This document shows positions 29,402 through 40,250 of a stretch of DNA of 64,000 nucleotides, in pieces. The translations under genes were made by a program, and so were the position numbers. Origin of the DNA: Buchnera aphidicola (Anoecia corni) (GTDB lineage Bacteria > Pseudomonadota > Gammaproteobacteria > Enterobacterales > Enterobacteriaceae); NCBI RefSeq assembly GCF_964056675.1, contig NZ_OZ060371.1, positions 62,001 to 126,000 of the forward strand, read 5' to 3'. Within the stretch, counting starts at the first letter, position 1. The number at the start of each line of letters is the position of its first letter. The notes below the pieces were generated by a model. That model saw only the letters and a program-made list of their open reading frames with translations. It was not told the DNA's origin and made no database searches.

Positions 29402-30529
29402 ATGACATGTCCAATAGTACAATTAGCAAGTGAACTTATCTCTATCCCTTCTATTAGTCCAAATGACAACGGATGTCAAAATATTCTTATACATAAATTA
29501 AAAAAAATTGGTTTTACTATAGAACAAATGAATGAGAATTCTACAAATAATTTCTGGGCTTATCGTGGAATAGGAAAAACTTTAACTTTTCTAGGTCATA
29601 CCGACGTAGTCCCTCCTGGAAAAACTCTTCAATGGAATACTAATCCTTTTAATCCTACAATAAAAAACAATAGACTGTACGGAAGAGGATCAGCAGATAT
29701 GAAAGGATCTATAGCTGCTATGATAATAGCAGTGGAAAGATTTGTTTTAAAACATTCAAATTATAATGGTAGAATCTCTTTTATAATAACTTCTGATGAA
29801 GAATCTAAAGCAACCCATGGAACTATAAAAGTAGTAAAAAAACTTATTTCAAGAAATGAAAAAATAGATTATTGTGTTATTGGAGAACCGACTAGTGATA
29901 CTGTTTTAGGAGATACATTAAAAAATGGAAGAAGAGGATCTTTAACTGGAAAAATTAAAATCTTCGGAACACAAGGACATGTTGCTTATCCCAATTTAGC
30001 TGACAATCCTATTCACAAATCATTACTATTTTTACATGAATTAACATGTATAAAATGGGACTCTGGAAATAAATATTTTGACAAAACCAATTTAGAAATT
30101 GTAACTATTACATCTGGAAATAAAATAAATAATATGATTCCAGGAGAAATAACAATTATCTTTAATATAAGATTTAATACCGAAACAACAGTTAAATCGA
30201 TAAAAGTAAAAATTTTTAATTTATTAAATAAATTTAATTTAAAAAATAACATCATATGGACTTTGTCAGGATTACCTTTTTTAACAAAAAATAGTTCATT
30301 AGTAAATATAGTTCTAAATTCTATTAAAAAATATTCTTGCAAAAATCCAAAAGTATCTACTTCAGGAGGAACTTCGGATGGACGATTTATTGCATTAATG
30401 AAACCAGAAATAGTAGAACTTGGATTAGTCAATAAAACTATTCATAAAGTTAACGAATATACTAAAATATCAGACTTAAAATTACTGACTCTAATATATG
30501 AAAATATTTTAAAAAAAATACTTTTATAA
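29402..30529 (+). CDS. dapE: Succinyl-diaminopimelate desuccinylase
   Basis: Zinc enzyme releasing LL-diaminopimelate from its succinyl form, in the lysine and peptidoglycan pathway. It has 375 residues, as in E. coli. Metal ligands are all present: His in FLGHTDVVPPG, Asp in GRGSADMKGS, the catalytic TSDEE, GEPTSD, and the C-terminal His in NKTIHKVNE. Convergent with dapA. Confidence 0.97.
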   Translation: MTCPIVQLASELISIPSISPNDNGCQNILIHKLKKIGFTIEQMNENSTNNFWAYRGIGKTLTFLGHTDVVPPGKTLQWNTNPFNPTIKNNRLYGRGSADMKGSIAAMIIAVERFVLKHSNYNGRISFIITSDEESKATHGTIKVVKKLISRNEKIDYCVIGEPTSDTVLGDTLKNGRRGSLTGKIKIFGTQGHVAYPNLADNPIHKSLLFLHELTCIKWDSGNKYFDKTNLEIVTITSGNKINNMIPGEITIIFNIRFNTETTVKSIKVKIFNLLNKFNLKNNIIWTLSGLPFLTKNSSLVNIVLNSIKKYSCKNPKVSTSGGTSDGRFIALMKPEIVELGLVNKTIHKVNEYTKISDLKLLTLIYENILKKILL

Positions 30530-30801
30530 AGTAAAACTTAATTGCATTTTTGTAAAATTTTTTTTTTATAAAATTAAAATACAAAATTTTAATTCAAAAT
30601 TATTTGTTAACAACAAAAATAAAATTATATATATATACATAATGTTGCTAAAAATCTATTTTAAAATAAATTTCTATATTTTTAACCTTTTCCCTAAGTC
30701 AGTTCGAGTCAAAATTAAAGGAATTAACTCATTAGATTTTATATATATTTTTTTATAAAAATATGTTTATAGATAAAAATATAATGATCTATTTTAATAT
30801 A

Positions 30802-31689
30802 TTACACTATTAGTAAGTTAGCCTTTTTTAATGCTTTTTTTACTATAATTTTTGTACTTAATTTAATTGAAGTCATGGGTAAACGTAATATACTTGTTTT
30901 TATAAGATTTAATTGTTTAGCCGCCCATTTTATAGGTATAGGATTTGGCTCATAAAATAAAGATTCATGTAGGGACATTAGTTCATTATTAATTATTCTA
31001 GCTTCTGCAAATTTACCTGATAAAGCTAATCTGCACATTTTAGACATTTTTTTAGCGGCAACATTCGCAGTTACAGAAATCACTCCTGATCCTCCTAACT
31101 GTATACAATCTAACGCTGTAGAATCATCTCCACTAACTATAAAAAAATCATTATTTTTAGTTAAATTTTTTATTTTCTGAACTCTAGATAAATCTCCTGA
31201 TGCTTCTTTTACTCCTATAATATTCTTCATTTTAGATAATTTTCCAATAGTATCAGGTAATAAATCACAACCGGTTCTCAATGGAACATTGTAAAGAATT
31301 TGTAACAGATCAGTGCTCTCAGATATATACTTAAAATGCTGATATAATCCTTCTTGAGTAGGTCTGTTATAATAAGGAGTTACTGTTAAACAAGCCGATA
31401 ATCCTGAATTTTCGAATTTTTTTGTAAGAGATATAGCTTCTGTAGTAGAATTAGATCCTGTTCCTGCAATTATTGGTATCTTTCCTTTAGAAAGTTCTAA
31501 AGTTAAAAAAATTAAATGTATATGCTCTTTTTGACTTAAAGTAGATGATTCTCCTGTTGTTCCTACTGAAATTATAGCTGAAGTATTATTGCAAATATGA
31601 TAATTTACTAATTTTTTTAAACTATCCCGACAAATAGATCCTTTGTCATCCATTGGCGTAATTAAAGCTACCATACTTCCTTTGAACAT
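30802..31689 (-). CDS. dapA: 4-hydroxy-tetrahydrodipicolinate synthase
   Basis: Condenses pyruvate with aspartate semialdehyde, the first committed step to lysine. It has 295 residues (E. coli 292). The Schiff-base lysine is in [11 protein letters not shown]; the GTTGESSTL loop, the tyrosine in [12 protein letters not shown], and YNVPLRTG are conserved. GAGG lies just before the ATG. It lies between dapE and aroC, convergent with dapE. Confidence 0.97.
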   Translation of the reverse strand: MFKGSMVALITPMDDKGSICRDSLKKLVNYHICNNTSAIISVGTTGESSTLSQKEHIHLIFLTLELSKGKIPIIAGTGSNSTTEAISLTKKFENSGLSACLTVTPYYNRPTQEGLYQHFKYISESTDLLQILYNVPLRTGCDLLPDTIGKLSKMKNIIGVKEASGDLSRVQKIKNLTKNNDFFIVSGDDSTALDCIQLGGSGVISVTANVAAKKMSKMCRLALSGKFAEARIINNELMSLHESLFYEPNPIPIKWAAKQLNLIKTSILRLPMTSIKLSTKIIVKKALKKANLLIV

Positions 31690-32173
31690 AATATTAAACC
31701 CCTCTTAAATATACTTTGATTTTAAATCTTAAAAATAAAATTTTGTATGTTTTAAATTTACCATTCAAAAATATTTTTTAATTATAAATATTGTTAGTTA
31801 TACACCACATCTAACATATTATTATTATAATTAATATCTTTTGTTTAAAATGATTAAATTTAATTAATTTTTTAATAATTTTCTATAAATTGCTTATTTT
31901 AAAAAAAATTGAACCTATAAATTTAAAAATAATAATAAAAATTATAAAAATAATTACATAAAAAATAAAATATGCACTCTTTATATTCTATACATATAGA
32001 TATCTTTAAAAGAACTAATAAACCATGACATGGATATATCATATCAAGAAATAAATTACGTGACCTTAACATTTATTTACATATGTATTATTTTTTTATA
32101 TTTTATTTTTTACTTAGCTGCAATACAACGTTATTTGCATAACAAATTTATTCAGAATAGACATAAATATTGT
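31690..32173. other. Gap between dapA and aroC without a credible gene
   Basis: About 480 bases. A plus-strand frame of 64 codons (32030-32224) with hydrophobic content overlaps the end of aroC, has no recognisable family and no good ribosome site, and is probably chance. Nothing else seen. Confidence 0.5.
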
Positions 32174-33256
32174 TTAATTATTACTGTTTACTTTGGTATT
32201 GTGTTTCTGAGCTTTATATCTTAAAATATGATCCATAATAACTATTGCTATCATCGACTCTATAATAGGAACCGCTCTAATGCCAATACAGGGATCATGT
32301 CTTCCTGATATACTAATACTCGTTTCTTCTTTTTTATAATTAATTGTTCTTCCTAATATTTTAATACTAGAAGTAGGTTTTATAGCAGCTTTTACTACAA
32401 TATCCTCTCCATTACTAATACCCCCTAATATACCTCCGCTCCTATTACTTAAAAAACCATCTTGTGACATTTCATCTCTATGCTCATTTCCTTTCTGTTC
32501 TATTACTTTAAATCCATCTCCAATTTCTACTCCTTTTACAGCATTTATACCCATAACTGCATGAGATAAATCAGCATCTAATTTGTCAAAAACAGGCTCT
32601 CCTAATCCAATAGGAACATTTTTTGCTACAACTTTTACTTTTGCACCAATTGAATTTCCTTCTTTTTTTATACTTCTTATAAATAAATCAATATTTTCTA
32701 AATCTTCTTCATTTGGACAAAAAAAAGAATTTTTTTCTACATGATCCCAAGAAACAAAATTACACCTAATTGGACCTAATTGACTTAAATAACCCTGTAT
32801 GGTTATACCATAGTTTATAAAAAGATATTTTTTAGCAATAGCTCCAGCTGCTACTCTCATAACAGTTTCTCTTGCGGAAGATCGACCTCCTCCTCTAAAA
32901 TCTCTATTTCCATATTTCATAGAATATGTAAAATCCGCATGTCCTGGTCTATAAATATCTTTAAATTTTAAATAATCTTCAGAACGTTGATCAGTATTTT
33001 TAACTATTAAACCTATGCTAGTTCCTGTAGTCATCCCATTAAATACTCCAGAAAGAATTTCAACTAAATCCATTTCTCTACGTTGAGTAGTATACTTTGA
33101 TTGACCAGGGCGTCTTCTATCTATCTCTTTTTGCAAATCTAAATTATTTAACGCTAATCCAGAAGGAACACCATCTATAATACAACCTAATGCTGTACCA
33201 TGAGATTCTCCGAATGTAGTTACACAAAAAATTTTTCCAATACTATTTCCAGACAT
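32174..33256 (-). CDS. aroC: Chorismate synthase
   Basis: Last step of the shikimate pathway, converting EPSP to chorismate with reduced FMN. From the ATG preceded by GAGG it has 360 residues (E. coli 361); an ATG 12 bases upstream is less likely because the family begins with MSGN/MAGN. Signatures: [35 protein letters not shown] and [10 protein letters not shown]. Supplies chorismate for Phe and Trp made for the host. Confidence 0.97.
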   Translation of the reverse strand: MSGNSIGKIFCVTTFGESHGTALGCIIDGVPSGLALNNLDLQKEIDRRRPGQSKYTTQRREMDLVEILSGVFNGMTTGTSIGLIVKNTDQRSEDYLKFKDIYRPGHADFTYSMKYGNRDFRGGGRSSARETVMRVAAGAIAKKYLFINYGITIQGYLSQLGPIRCNFVSWDHVEKNSFFCPNEEDLENIDLFIRSIKKEGNSIGAKVKVVAKNVPIGLGEPVFDKLDADLSHAVMGINAVKGVEIGDGFKVIEQKGNEHRDEMSQDGFLSNRSGGILGGISNGEDIVVKAAIKPTSSIKILGRTINYKKEETSISISGRHDPCIGIRAVPIIESMIAIVIMDHILRYKAQKHNTKVNSNN

Positions 33257-33461
33257 AAAAATCCTCATTCTATGTTTAATTATTGTTAATACTGTTAATT
33301 TATCATCATAATAATAATATATTTTATTTATATGTATAAATATGTATGTATATCCATGTGTATAAGATTTATATTAAAGTTCTACAAATATTTTTATTTT
33401 CATGATAAAATTGTATTTTTAATTGTTTTAAAATACAAATATATAGATATCGCTGAATACT

Positions 33462-33974
33462 ATGTACAATAACAAAAAAATTTTTAGAAAGTATTTACAT
33501 GGAACAAAAAAAATAGTTCAAGATACTGTTTTTAAACCTAAAAAAATTTTAAAAAAAAGAACTTTTTTTTCTAAAAAAAAATTTCAAGAAGAAGAAATAC
33601 ACAGTTATCTCTTTTCTTATACTACTCCATTAAAACTATACAATGAAAATACAGTAAGTTATGTTCGAGATAAAAAAAATATAAAAAAACTAAAAAAATT
33701 AAGTCAAGGATACTATATACCTGAAATTTTTATAGACGTTCATGGACTAAATCAGCATCAAGCTAAAAAAGAACTAGGAAAATTATTTTTTATATGCCAT
33801 AAAGAAAATTTATCTTGTGCAGGAATAATTCATGGTCATGGAAAAAATATTTTAAAAAAACAAATCCCCTTATGGCTAGTTCAACATCCAGATACCATTG
33901 CCTTTCACAGAGCACCATGTACATTAAATAAAGACCAAACTACTCTTTTCCTTTTAATAGACACTTCTATTTAA
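33462..33974 (+). CDS. smrB: Smr-domain ribosome-rescue endonuclease SmrB
   Basis: SmrB (old name YfcN) cuts mRNA at collided ribosomes in E. coli. It has 170 residues (E. coli 183). The N-terminal 80 residues are lysine-rich. The Smr domain is well kept from FIDVHGLNQHQAKKELG through GIIHGHGKNILKKQIPLWL to AFHRAPC. The DxHG and HGHG motifs, associated with catalysis in this family, are present. It lies next to aroC in divergent orientation, as in E. coli. Confidence 0.9.
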   Translation: MYNNKKIFRKYLHGTKKIVQDTVFKPKKILKKRTFFSKKKFQEEEIHSYLFSYTTPLKLYNENTVSYVRDKKNIKKLKKLSQGYYIPEIFIDVHGLNQHQAKKELGKLFFICHKENLSCAGIIHGHGKNILKKQIPLWLVQHPDTIAFHRAPCTLNKDQTTLFLLIDTSI

Positions 33975-34558
33975 AGTTATTTATAAAATTTACATTTGTT
34001 ACGTTTCAATATTAATTAAACTTTAAACTTTCTACAATCAGTTAATAGTACTAACTATTAATTTCTATTATATAACAAAAAAATTTATCATTAAATATTA
34101 TTTAATTTCTGAATTTAAAATATTTCTATATCGAAAAAAATATGTCTGTATTTATTTAAACATTTTCAAATCTCTTCTATTGTTTAACATATAAATATAT
34201 TTTTTTATTTTTAAAAAAATTCTGTTGTATTCGCAATTTTTATGTATAAATATATATTTGATTATTTGCAAGAAGGTTAATAATAAAGTATATAAATACA
34301 TAAAAATATTTTTCTTTTATATTTACATACTACACTTAAAATTTCAAACAAATCATAATAATATTATATATAAACAACACTTTATATATATATATTTCTT
34401 TTTTTTTTACAATATCATATATACTATTATTATTACTACAAAACATAAATTCATTTCTTTATATGTAATAACAATACATTTATTTATAATTTTAAAAATT
34501 AAAATTATTTATTTTAATGATAAATTATTTTATAATTTTTTTAATACAAGGAATAAAT
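33975..34558. other. Gap between smrB and the his operon
   Basis: About 580 bases. It holds a candidate terminator for smrB (34040-34068) and presumably the his promoter. I find no histidine-rich leader peptide of the E. coli hisL kind in any plus frame. A 116-codon plus frame (34225-34575) of Tyr/Ile/Phe-rich sequence overlapping hisG is low-complexity and is rejected as a gene. Confidence 0.5.
34040..34068 (+). terminator. Candidate terminator after smrB
   Basis: TTAATAGT and ACTATTAA pair perfectly around an ACTA loop, extendable by one G-U and one A-U pair, and are followed by TTCTATTAT. It lies about 65 bases past the smrB stop. A+T-only stem, so tentative. Confidence 0.4.
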
Positions 34559-35458
34559 ATGCTAGAAAAAAATAGACTACGAATTGCTTTGCAAAAATCA
34601 GGGAGATTAAGCAGTGAATCTTATAATTTACTTGTAAAATGTGGTATTAAAATAAATTTACAAAATAACCAATTGTTCGCTTTTGCTGAAAATATGCCAA
34701 TAGACATACTGTGTGTTCGAGATGATGATATACCTGGATTAATAGTTGATAAAGTAGTAGATTTAGGTATTGTTGGAGAAAACGTATTAGAAGAAAAACT
34801 ATTTATAAAAAATAATACAAAGAAAAAAAAATTCTATAATTTACTAATACGACTTGACTTTGGAATATGTAGATTATCATTAGCTATACCTAAAAATTCC
34901 ACTTATTACGGACTAGACAGTTTAAAAAATAAAAGGATCGCTACTTCTTATCCTAACTTAGTTACACAATTCTTTTATAAAAAATCTATTCCATTTAAAT
35001 TATGTATTTTGAATGGATCAGTAGAAGTTGCTCCTCGTTCTGGTTTAGCAGATGCTATTTGTGACCTCGTATCTACAGGAACTACTTTAGAAGCTAACGA
35101 TTTAAAAGAAGTTCAAACTATATTTAACTCTCAAGCTTGCGTTATTTGTAGATTAGGACATATCGAACATAGTAAACAAATTGTTATTAATAAACTGATG
35201 AATAGAATAAATGGGGTTATAAAAGCTAGAGAATCTAAATATATTATGTTACATGCACCTATTTCAAAATTAAACGAAATTATTTTACTATTACATGGTG
35301 CTGAAAATCCTACTATTTTAAAATTAGCTGGAGAAAAAAATCGAGTAGCAATGCATATGGTTAGTAGTGAAACAGTATTTTGGGAAACTATGGAAAAGTT
35401 AAAATCATTAGGAGCTAGTTCTATTTTAGTTTTACCTATAGAAAAAATGTTGGAGTAA
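34559..35458 (+). CDS. hisG: ATP phosphoribosyltransferase
   Basis: First, committed and feedback-controlled step of histidine synthesis, joining ATP and PRPP. From the ATG preceded by AAGGA it has 299 residues, the E. coli length; an ATG 42 bases upstream adds a hydrophobic leader absent from the family. [13 protein letters not shown], the PRPP loop [24 protein letters not shown] and the C-terminal regulatory end [13 protein letters not shown] are conserved. First gene of an eight-gene his operon in E. coli order. Confidence 0.97.
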   Translation: MLEKNRLRIALQKSGRLSSESYNLLVKCGIKINLQNNQLFAFAENMPIDILCVRDDDIPGLIVDKVVDLGIVGENVLEEKLFIKNNTKKKKFYNLLIRLDFGICRLSLAIPKNSTYYGLDSLKNKRIATSYPNLVTQFFYKKSIPFKLCILNGSVEVAPRSGLADAICDLVSTGTTLEANDLKEVQTIFNSQACVICRLGHIEHSKQIVINKLMNRINGVIKARESKYIMLHAPISKLNEIILLLHGAENPTILKLAGEKNRVAMHMVSSETVFWETMEKLKSLGASSILVLPIEKMLE

Positions 35459-35464
35459 AGTACT

Positions 35465-36781
35465 ATGCAACCACTAAATAACATTTATACGTGGAGTGAT
35501 ATCAGTAATAAAAAAAAACATTTATTATTACTTAGACCAATGTTACATACAAATCAAGAAGTTCAAAAAACAGTTAAAAATATATTAAATAACATAAAAT
35601 ATTTTGGTGATACCTCCCTATATAAATATACATTTCTTCTAGATAAACAAAAAATAAAAAAAGTACAAATAGATACAAAAAAAATTCAAACGTCAATAAA
35701 TGCTATAAAACCAGATTTAAAAAAATCTATTTTATTGGCTAAATCTAATATAGAAAAATTTCATATTGAACAAAAATGTCAAGATATAGATATTGAAACT
35801 CAAAAAGGAATACGATGCCAAAAAATTACCACTCCAATAGACTCTATTGGTTTATATATTCCAGGGGGGGACACTCCATTAATTTCTACTGTATTAATGT
35901 TATCTATTCCTGCTTATATTGCAAAATGCAAAAACGTTTACCTATGTTCACCACCTCCTATTTCTAAAGAAGTACTTTATTCTGCCTACGTATGTGGAAT
36001 AAAAAACATATTTCAAATGGGTGGAGCTCAAGCTATTGGTGCTTTTGCATTCGGAACCAAACAAGTTCCTAAAGTTAATAAGATATTCGGACCTGGTAAC
36101 TCATATGTAACAGAAGCTAAACGTCAAGTTAGAAATTCAATTCCAAATCTTGAAATTGATATGCTGGCTGGACCATCTGAATTAATGATTATTGCTGATG
36201 AATTTGCAAATTCAGATTTTGTTGCTTTGGATCTTTTATCTCAAGCTGAACATGGACCTGATTCACAAGTAATTTTACTATCATATAGTCTTGTATTTGT
36301 TAAAAATGTTATACGTAAAATAAATCAAGAAATAAAAAAATCTTTAAGAAAAAAAATATTAAACCGATCTATACAAAACAGTAGATTTATTATTGTAAAA
36401 AATATCGACGAAGCTATAAATATTTCTAATCTTTATGCTCCAGAACATTTAATACTCAACATTCTTAATCCTAGATCATTTTTAGCAAAAATAAAAAACG
36501 CAGGTTCAGTATTTTTAGGTCCATGGTCTCCTGAATCAGTTGGAGATTACTCTTCTGGTACTAATCATGTTTTACCTACATACGGATCAGCAATAGTAAA
36601 CTCTGGATTAGGGTTATCTGATTTTCAAAAATGCATTACTGTTCAAGAATTAACACCATCAGGATTTTTAAAAATATATAATAGTGTTACTGTATTGTCT
36701 TCATACGAAAAATTAGAAGCTCATAAAAATGCTATGAAATGTAGATTTCAATCTTTAACATCAGGAAAAAATAATGTCTGA
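35465..36781 (+). CDS. hisD: Histidinol dehydrogenase
   Basis: Zinc- and NAD-dependent enzyme that performs the last two oxidations to histidine. It has 438 residues (E. coli 434). Characteristic segments: GLYIPGGDTPL, IFGPGNSYVTEAKR, DMLAGPSELMIIAD, SQAEHGPDSQ and the zinc-site YSSGTNHVLPT. The PGGD codons are written with a run of seven G (35864-35870), unusual here where GGA is the normal glycine codon. Overlaps hisC by eight bases. Confidence 0.97.
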   Translation: MQPLNNIYTWSDISNKKKHLLLLRPMLHTNQEVQKTVKNILNNIKYFGDTSLYKYTFLLDKQKIKKVQIDTKKIQTSINAIKPDLKKSILLAKSNIEKFHIEQKCQDIDIETQKGIRCQKITTPIDSIGLYIPGGDTPLISTVLMLSIPAYIAKCKNVYLCSPPPISKEVLYSAYVCGIKNIFQMGGAQAIGAFAFGTKQVPKVNKIFGPGNSYVTEAKRQVRNSIPNLEIDMLAGPSELMIIADEFANSDFVALDLLSQAEHGPDSQVILLSYSLVFVKNVIRKINQEIKKSLRKKILNRSIQNSRFIIVKNIDEAINISNLYAPEHLILNILNPRSFLAKIKNAGSVFLGPWSPESVGDYSSGTNHVLPTYGSAIVNSGLGLSDFQKCITVQELTPSGFLKIYNSVTVLSSYEKLEAHKNAMKCRFQSLTSGKNNV

Positions 36782-37838
36782 TATTTATAAAATAATTCCA
36801 AAATACATTAAAAATCTAACCGGATATCAATCAGCAAGAAAAATTGGAGGAAATGGAGAAATATGGTTAAATGCAAATGAATCACCTTATTCAAATACAC
36901 TATCTGTATCGTTTAAAAAATTAAATCGGTATCCACATTTTCAACCAAAGAAATTACTCTCAGCATATTCCCTTTACTCTAAAATACCAAAAGAAAATAT
37001 ATTAATTACTCGAGGTGCAGATGAAGGTATTGATTTATTAGTTCGAATATTTTGTGAAAGAAATAAAGATTCGATAATAACTCTTCCTCCTACATATGGA
37101 ATGTACGATATTATTGCAAAAATAACAGGAATACAAAATAAACAACTCTTTATGTTATGGGAAAAAAATATTTCTATAAACAAAATTATTTCTAACTTAA
37201 AAAATGTAAAAATTATATTTATATGTAGACCAAATAATCCAACTGGACATGTGATAGATAAAAAAATAATTTACTCTTTATTAGAATTATCTAAAAATAA
37301 ATTTTTTGTTGTAATCGATGAAGCATATATTGATTTCTGTATAATAAATAATCTTTCTGGATGGATAAACAAATTTAAAAATTTAATTATATTAAGAACC
37401 TTATCTAAAGCATTTGGATTAGCTGGTATTCGATGCGGATTTATATTAGCTTCGTCTAAACTTATAAATATAATTTCAAAAATCATAGCTCCATATCCAA
37501 TTCCATATCCAACATATAAAATAGCTTATTCTTTTTTTTCTCCTAAAAATATAGATTTACTTAAAAACCATATTAATACTATTAACTTTAACCGTTTTTG
37601 GTTATTTAATGAATTAAAAAAAATAAAACTAATTCAAAAAGTCTTTATGAGTTATGGAAACTTTATTTTAATAAAAACATTATACGTGAAAAAAATTTTT
37701 CTTGTTTTACAAAGAAATGGTATTATTGTTCGTAATCAGCATAATATACCTATGCTAAGAGGATGTTTAAGAATATCTATAGGAACACACTCAGAATGTA
37801 AAAAAATAATTGAAACTTTAAATAGCTTTAATTATTAA
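36774..37838 (+). CDS. hisC: Histidinol-phosphate aminotransferase
   Basis: PLP enzyme transferring an amino group to imidazole-acetol phosphate. It has 354 residues (E. coli 356). The PLP lysine is in TLSKAFGLAGIRCGF; LNANESPY, CRPNNPTGHVI and VVIDEAYIDF are also conserved. The start overlaps the end of hisD, suggesting coupled translation; hisB follows after 21 bases. Confidence 0.97.
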   Translation: MSDIYKIIPKYIKNLTGYQSARKIGGNGEIWLNANESPYSNTLSVSFKKLNRYPHFQPKKLLSAYSLYSKIPKENILITRGADEGIDLLVRIFCERNKDSIITLPPTYGMYDIIAKITGIQNKQLFMLWEKNISINKIISNLKNVKIIFICRPNNPTGHVIDKKIIYSLLELSKNKFFVVIDEAYIDFCIINNLSGWINKFKNLIILRTLSKAFGLAGIRCGFILASSKLINIISKIIAPYPIPYPTYKIAYSFFSPKNIDLLKNHINTINFNRFWLFNELKKIKLIQKVFMSYGNFILIKTLYVKKIFLVLQRNGIIVRNQHNIPMLRGCLRISIGTHSECKKIIETLNSFNY

Positions 37839-37859
37839 ACCCTATTTAAGAGAAAAAAA

Positions 37860-38927
37860 ATGCTTAAAAAAGTTCTATTTATAGATAGAGATGGAACATT
37901 AATATCTGAACCGAAACTAGATTTTCAAGTAGATTCTATTCAAAAAATAGAATTTGAACCACATGTAATTTCTTCTTTACTTGAACTAAAAAAAAATAGT
38001 TATATTTTTATAATTGTTACTAATCAAGATGGGTTAGGAAGTCTTAACTTTCCATTATCTAACTTTTATATACCTCATAACTTTATGATTAACGTTTTTA
38101 AATCTCAAGGAATAATTTTTGATCAAGTGTTAATTTGCCCTCATACATTACAAAATAACTGCTCTTGCCGAAAACCAAAATTAAAATTAATTAAACCTTG
38201 GCTAGAAAAAAACATAATAGATAAAAACAATAGCTATGTTATTGGAGATAGAAGTACAGATATAGAATTTGCTAAAAATATAGGAATACCTGGATTGCTA
38301 TATAATAGAAAAAAAAATAATTGGCATGATATAAAGAAAAAAATTATTAGCAATCGATTTGCTAAAATTGTTAGAAATACTAAAGAAACACATATTTCAG
38401 TAACAATAAGGCTTAATTCAAACAAAAGTAGCATCATCAATACTGGAATAAAATTTTTTGACCATATGCTAGAACAAATTTCTATACATGGTAATCTATA
38501 CTTTAACATTCAATGTAAACAAAAAATAGATCCTGATGACCATCATTTAGTAGAAGACACTGGAATTGTTATTGGAAAAACATTATATGAAATATTAAAA
38601 AATAAAATTGGATTAGAAAGATATGGATTTACTCTTCCTATGGATGAATGCGTTGCAAAGTGTGTTATAGACATATCAGGAAGACCCTTTTTAAAATTTA
38701 ACGCTATTTTTAAATATCAAAAAATAGGTGATTTAAGTTCAGAAATGATAGAACATTTTTTTTATTCATTATCATACTCAATGAAAATTACTCTGCATAT
38801 AACAGCTAAAGGAAAAAACGATCATCATATTGCAGAAAGCTTATTTAAAGTTTTTGGAAAAACACTCTATCAAGCTACAAAAATAAATAAAAAAATATTA
38901 ACACCTAGTTCTAAAGGAATACTATAA
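37860..38927 (+). CDS. hisB: Bifunctional histidinol-phosphatase / imidazoleglycerol-phosphate dehydratase
   Basis: Two activities in one 355-residue protein (E. coli 355). The N-terminal HAD phosphatase has FIDRDGTLISEP near residue 8 and the zinc-site CPHTLQNNCSCRKPK. The C-terminal dehydratase starts near residue 175 and has GIKFFDHMLEQISIHG, DDHHLVEDTGI, RPFLKFNA and DHHIAESLFK with the metal-binding histidines. Preceded by AGAG and a purine run. Its TAA overlaps the hisH ATG by one base. Confidence 0.97.
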   Translation: MLKKVLFIDRDGTLISEPKLDFQVDSIQKIEFEPHVISSLLELKKNSYIFIIVTNQDGLGSLNFPLSNFYIPHNFMINVFKSQGIIFDQVLICPHTLQNNCSCRKPKLKLIKPWLEKNIIDKNNSYVIGDRSTDIEFAKNIGIPGLLYNRKKNNWHDIKKKIISNRFAKIVRNTKETHISVTIRLNSNKSSIINTGIKFFDHMLEQISIHGNLYFNIQCKQKIDPDDHHLVEDTGIVIGKTLYEILKNKIGLERYGFTLPMDECVAKCVIDISGRPFLKFNAIFKYQKIGDLSSEMIEHFFYSLSYSMKITLHITAKGKNDHHIAESLFKVFGKTLYQATKINKKILTPSSKGIL

Positions 38928-39520
38928 TGAAAATAGTTATTTTAGATACAAAATGCTCTAATACGTTTTCATTAATATGTTCTATAAAAAGATTAGGTTT
39001 TTTTTCTACCGTTAGTTCAAATCAAGATATAATAAAAAATTCAGATAAATTATTTATACCTGGAGTAGGAACAGCTTTAACAGCTATGGAATCCATATAT
39101 AATCATAACTTATATAACATTTTACGCGAATATAAAAAACCTGTATTAGGAATTTGCTTAGGAATGCAACTTCTATGTAAAATAAGTGATGAAAATAATA
39201 AAACTAATATGTTAAACATACTAGATATACATGTACGAAAACTATCAAGTAATAATATATTGCCAATACCTCATATGGGTTGGAATAAAGTTTATTGCTA
39301 TAATAATGAAAATATATTTAAAGGAATAAAAAATGGATCACATTTTTACTTTATCCATACTTATAAAGTACCAATATGTTCCTACACTACTTCTAAAACA
39401 TACTACGGAGAATTCTTTAGTGCGTCCGTAAAACATAATAACTTTTATGGAGTGCAATTTCATCCAGAAAAATCCGGATCATGCGGTCAACAACTAATAA
39501 AGAACTTTTTGGAAATTTAA
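38927..39520 (+). CDS. hisH: Imidazole glycerol phosphate synthase, glutaminase subunit
   Basis: Supplies ammonia from glutamine to HisF. It has 197 residues (E. coli 196). The catalytic cysteine is in VLGICLGMQLL, and the His-Glu pair in YGVQFHPEKSG completes the triad; FIPGVGTA near residue 44 is the usual oxyanion-side loop. Translation is coupled to hisB through a TAATG overlap. Confidence 0.97.
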   Translation: MKIVILDTKCSNTFSLICSIKRLGFFSTVSSNQDIIKNSDKLFIPGVGTALTAMESIYNHNLYNILREYKKPVLGICLGMQLLCKISDENNKTNMLNILDIHVRKLSSNNILPIPHMGWNKVYCYNNENIFKGIKNGSHFYFIHTYKVPICSYTTSKTYYGEFFSASVKHNNFYGVQFHPEKSGSCGQQLIKNFLEI

Positions 39521-39525
39521 AAAAA

Positions 39526-40250
39526 ATGATTATTCCTGCTATAGATTTAATAAATAATAAAGTAGTCAGACTATTCCAAGGAAATTACAAAAAAAAAAAA
39601 TATATAATTTATCTGCGCAAGATATAATACATTCGTATGATACAAAAAATGTATCTATTATACATATTGTTGATTTAGATGCTGCTAATAATCCTAATAA
39701 AAGACAAACAAAACATATAAAAACTTTACTAAACGATCTTGTTACTCCTGTGCAAATAGGAGGAGGAATAAGAAATAAAAAAAATATTGAAGAATTACTA
39801 TCTATCGGAGCAAAAAGAATCGTTATAGGATCTTCTGCAATAACACATCCTGAAAAATTTCAAAATTGGATAAAAGAATATGGATCTGAAACTATTGTAC
39901 TAGCATTAGATATAATGATTAATCATGAGAAAAAAAAAGTTATAAGAATTAATGGATGGAAAGATAAAACTAACTGTGTGTTAGAAGAAGTAATTCAACA
40001 ATTTAAAAAATTCGGATTAAAACATGTTTTATGTACTGACATATCAAAAGACGGTACTTTAACTGAACCAAATTTTAAATTATATGAAGAAATAACAAAA
40101 AAGTTTAAAACTATTCATTTTCAATCTTCTGGTGGAATCAGTAAAATATCAGATATCATTAGGTTAAAAAAAACTAATATAAAAGGAATTATTATTGGTC
40201 GTTCGCTATTGGAAAAAAAATTTACTCTATCAGAGGCAATAACATGCTAG
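39526..40250 (+). CDS. hisA: Phosphoribosyl-formimino isomerase, split by a poly(A) frameshift
   Basis: HisA isomerises ProFAR to PRFAR in histidine synthesis. The gene starts [21 protein letters not shown], six bases after hisH. It then enters an A12 tract (39589-39600), after which the written frame stops at 39627 (33 codons). The rest lies in another frame: [48 protein letters not shown] and FQSSGGISK. One extra A restores continuity and gives about 241 residues (E. coli 245), aligned through the junction. All other his genes are intact, so loss of function would be surprising; slippage rescue is likely. Overlaps hisF by seven bases. Confidence 0.92.

Noticed and set aside
32030..32224. 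Hydrophobic 64-codon frame next to aroC
   Set aside because: Overlaps the 3' end of aroC, no ribosome site and no recognisable family; likely chance.
34225..34575. 116-codon Tyr/Ile/Phe-rich frame before hisG
   Set aside because: Low complexity, overlaps hisG, and no histidine run, so neither a gene nor a his leader peptide.
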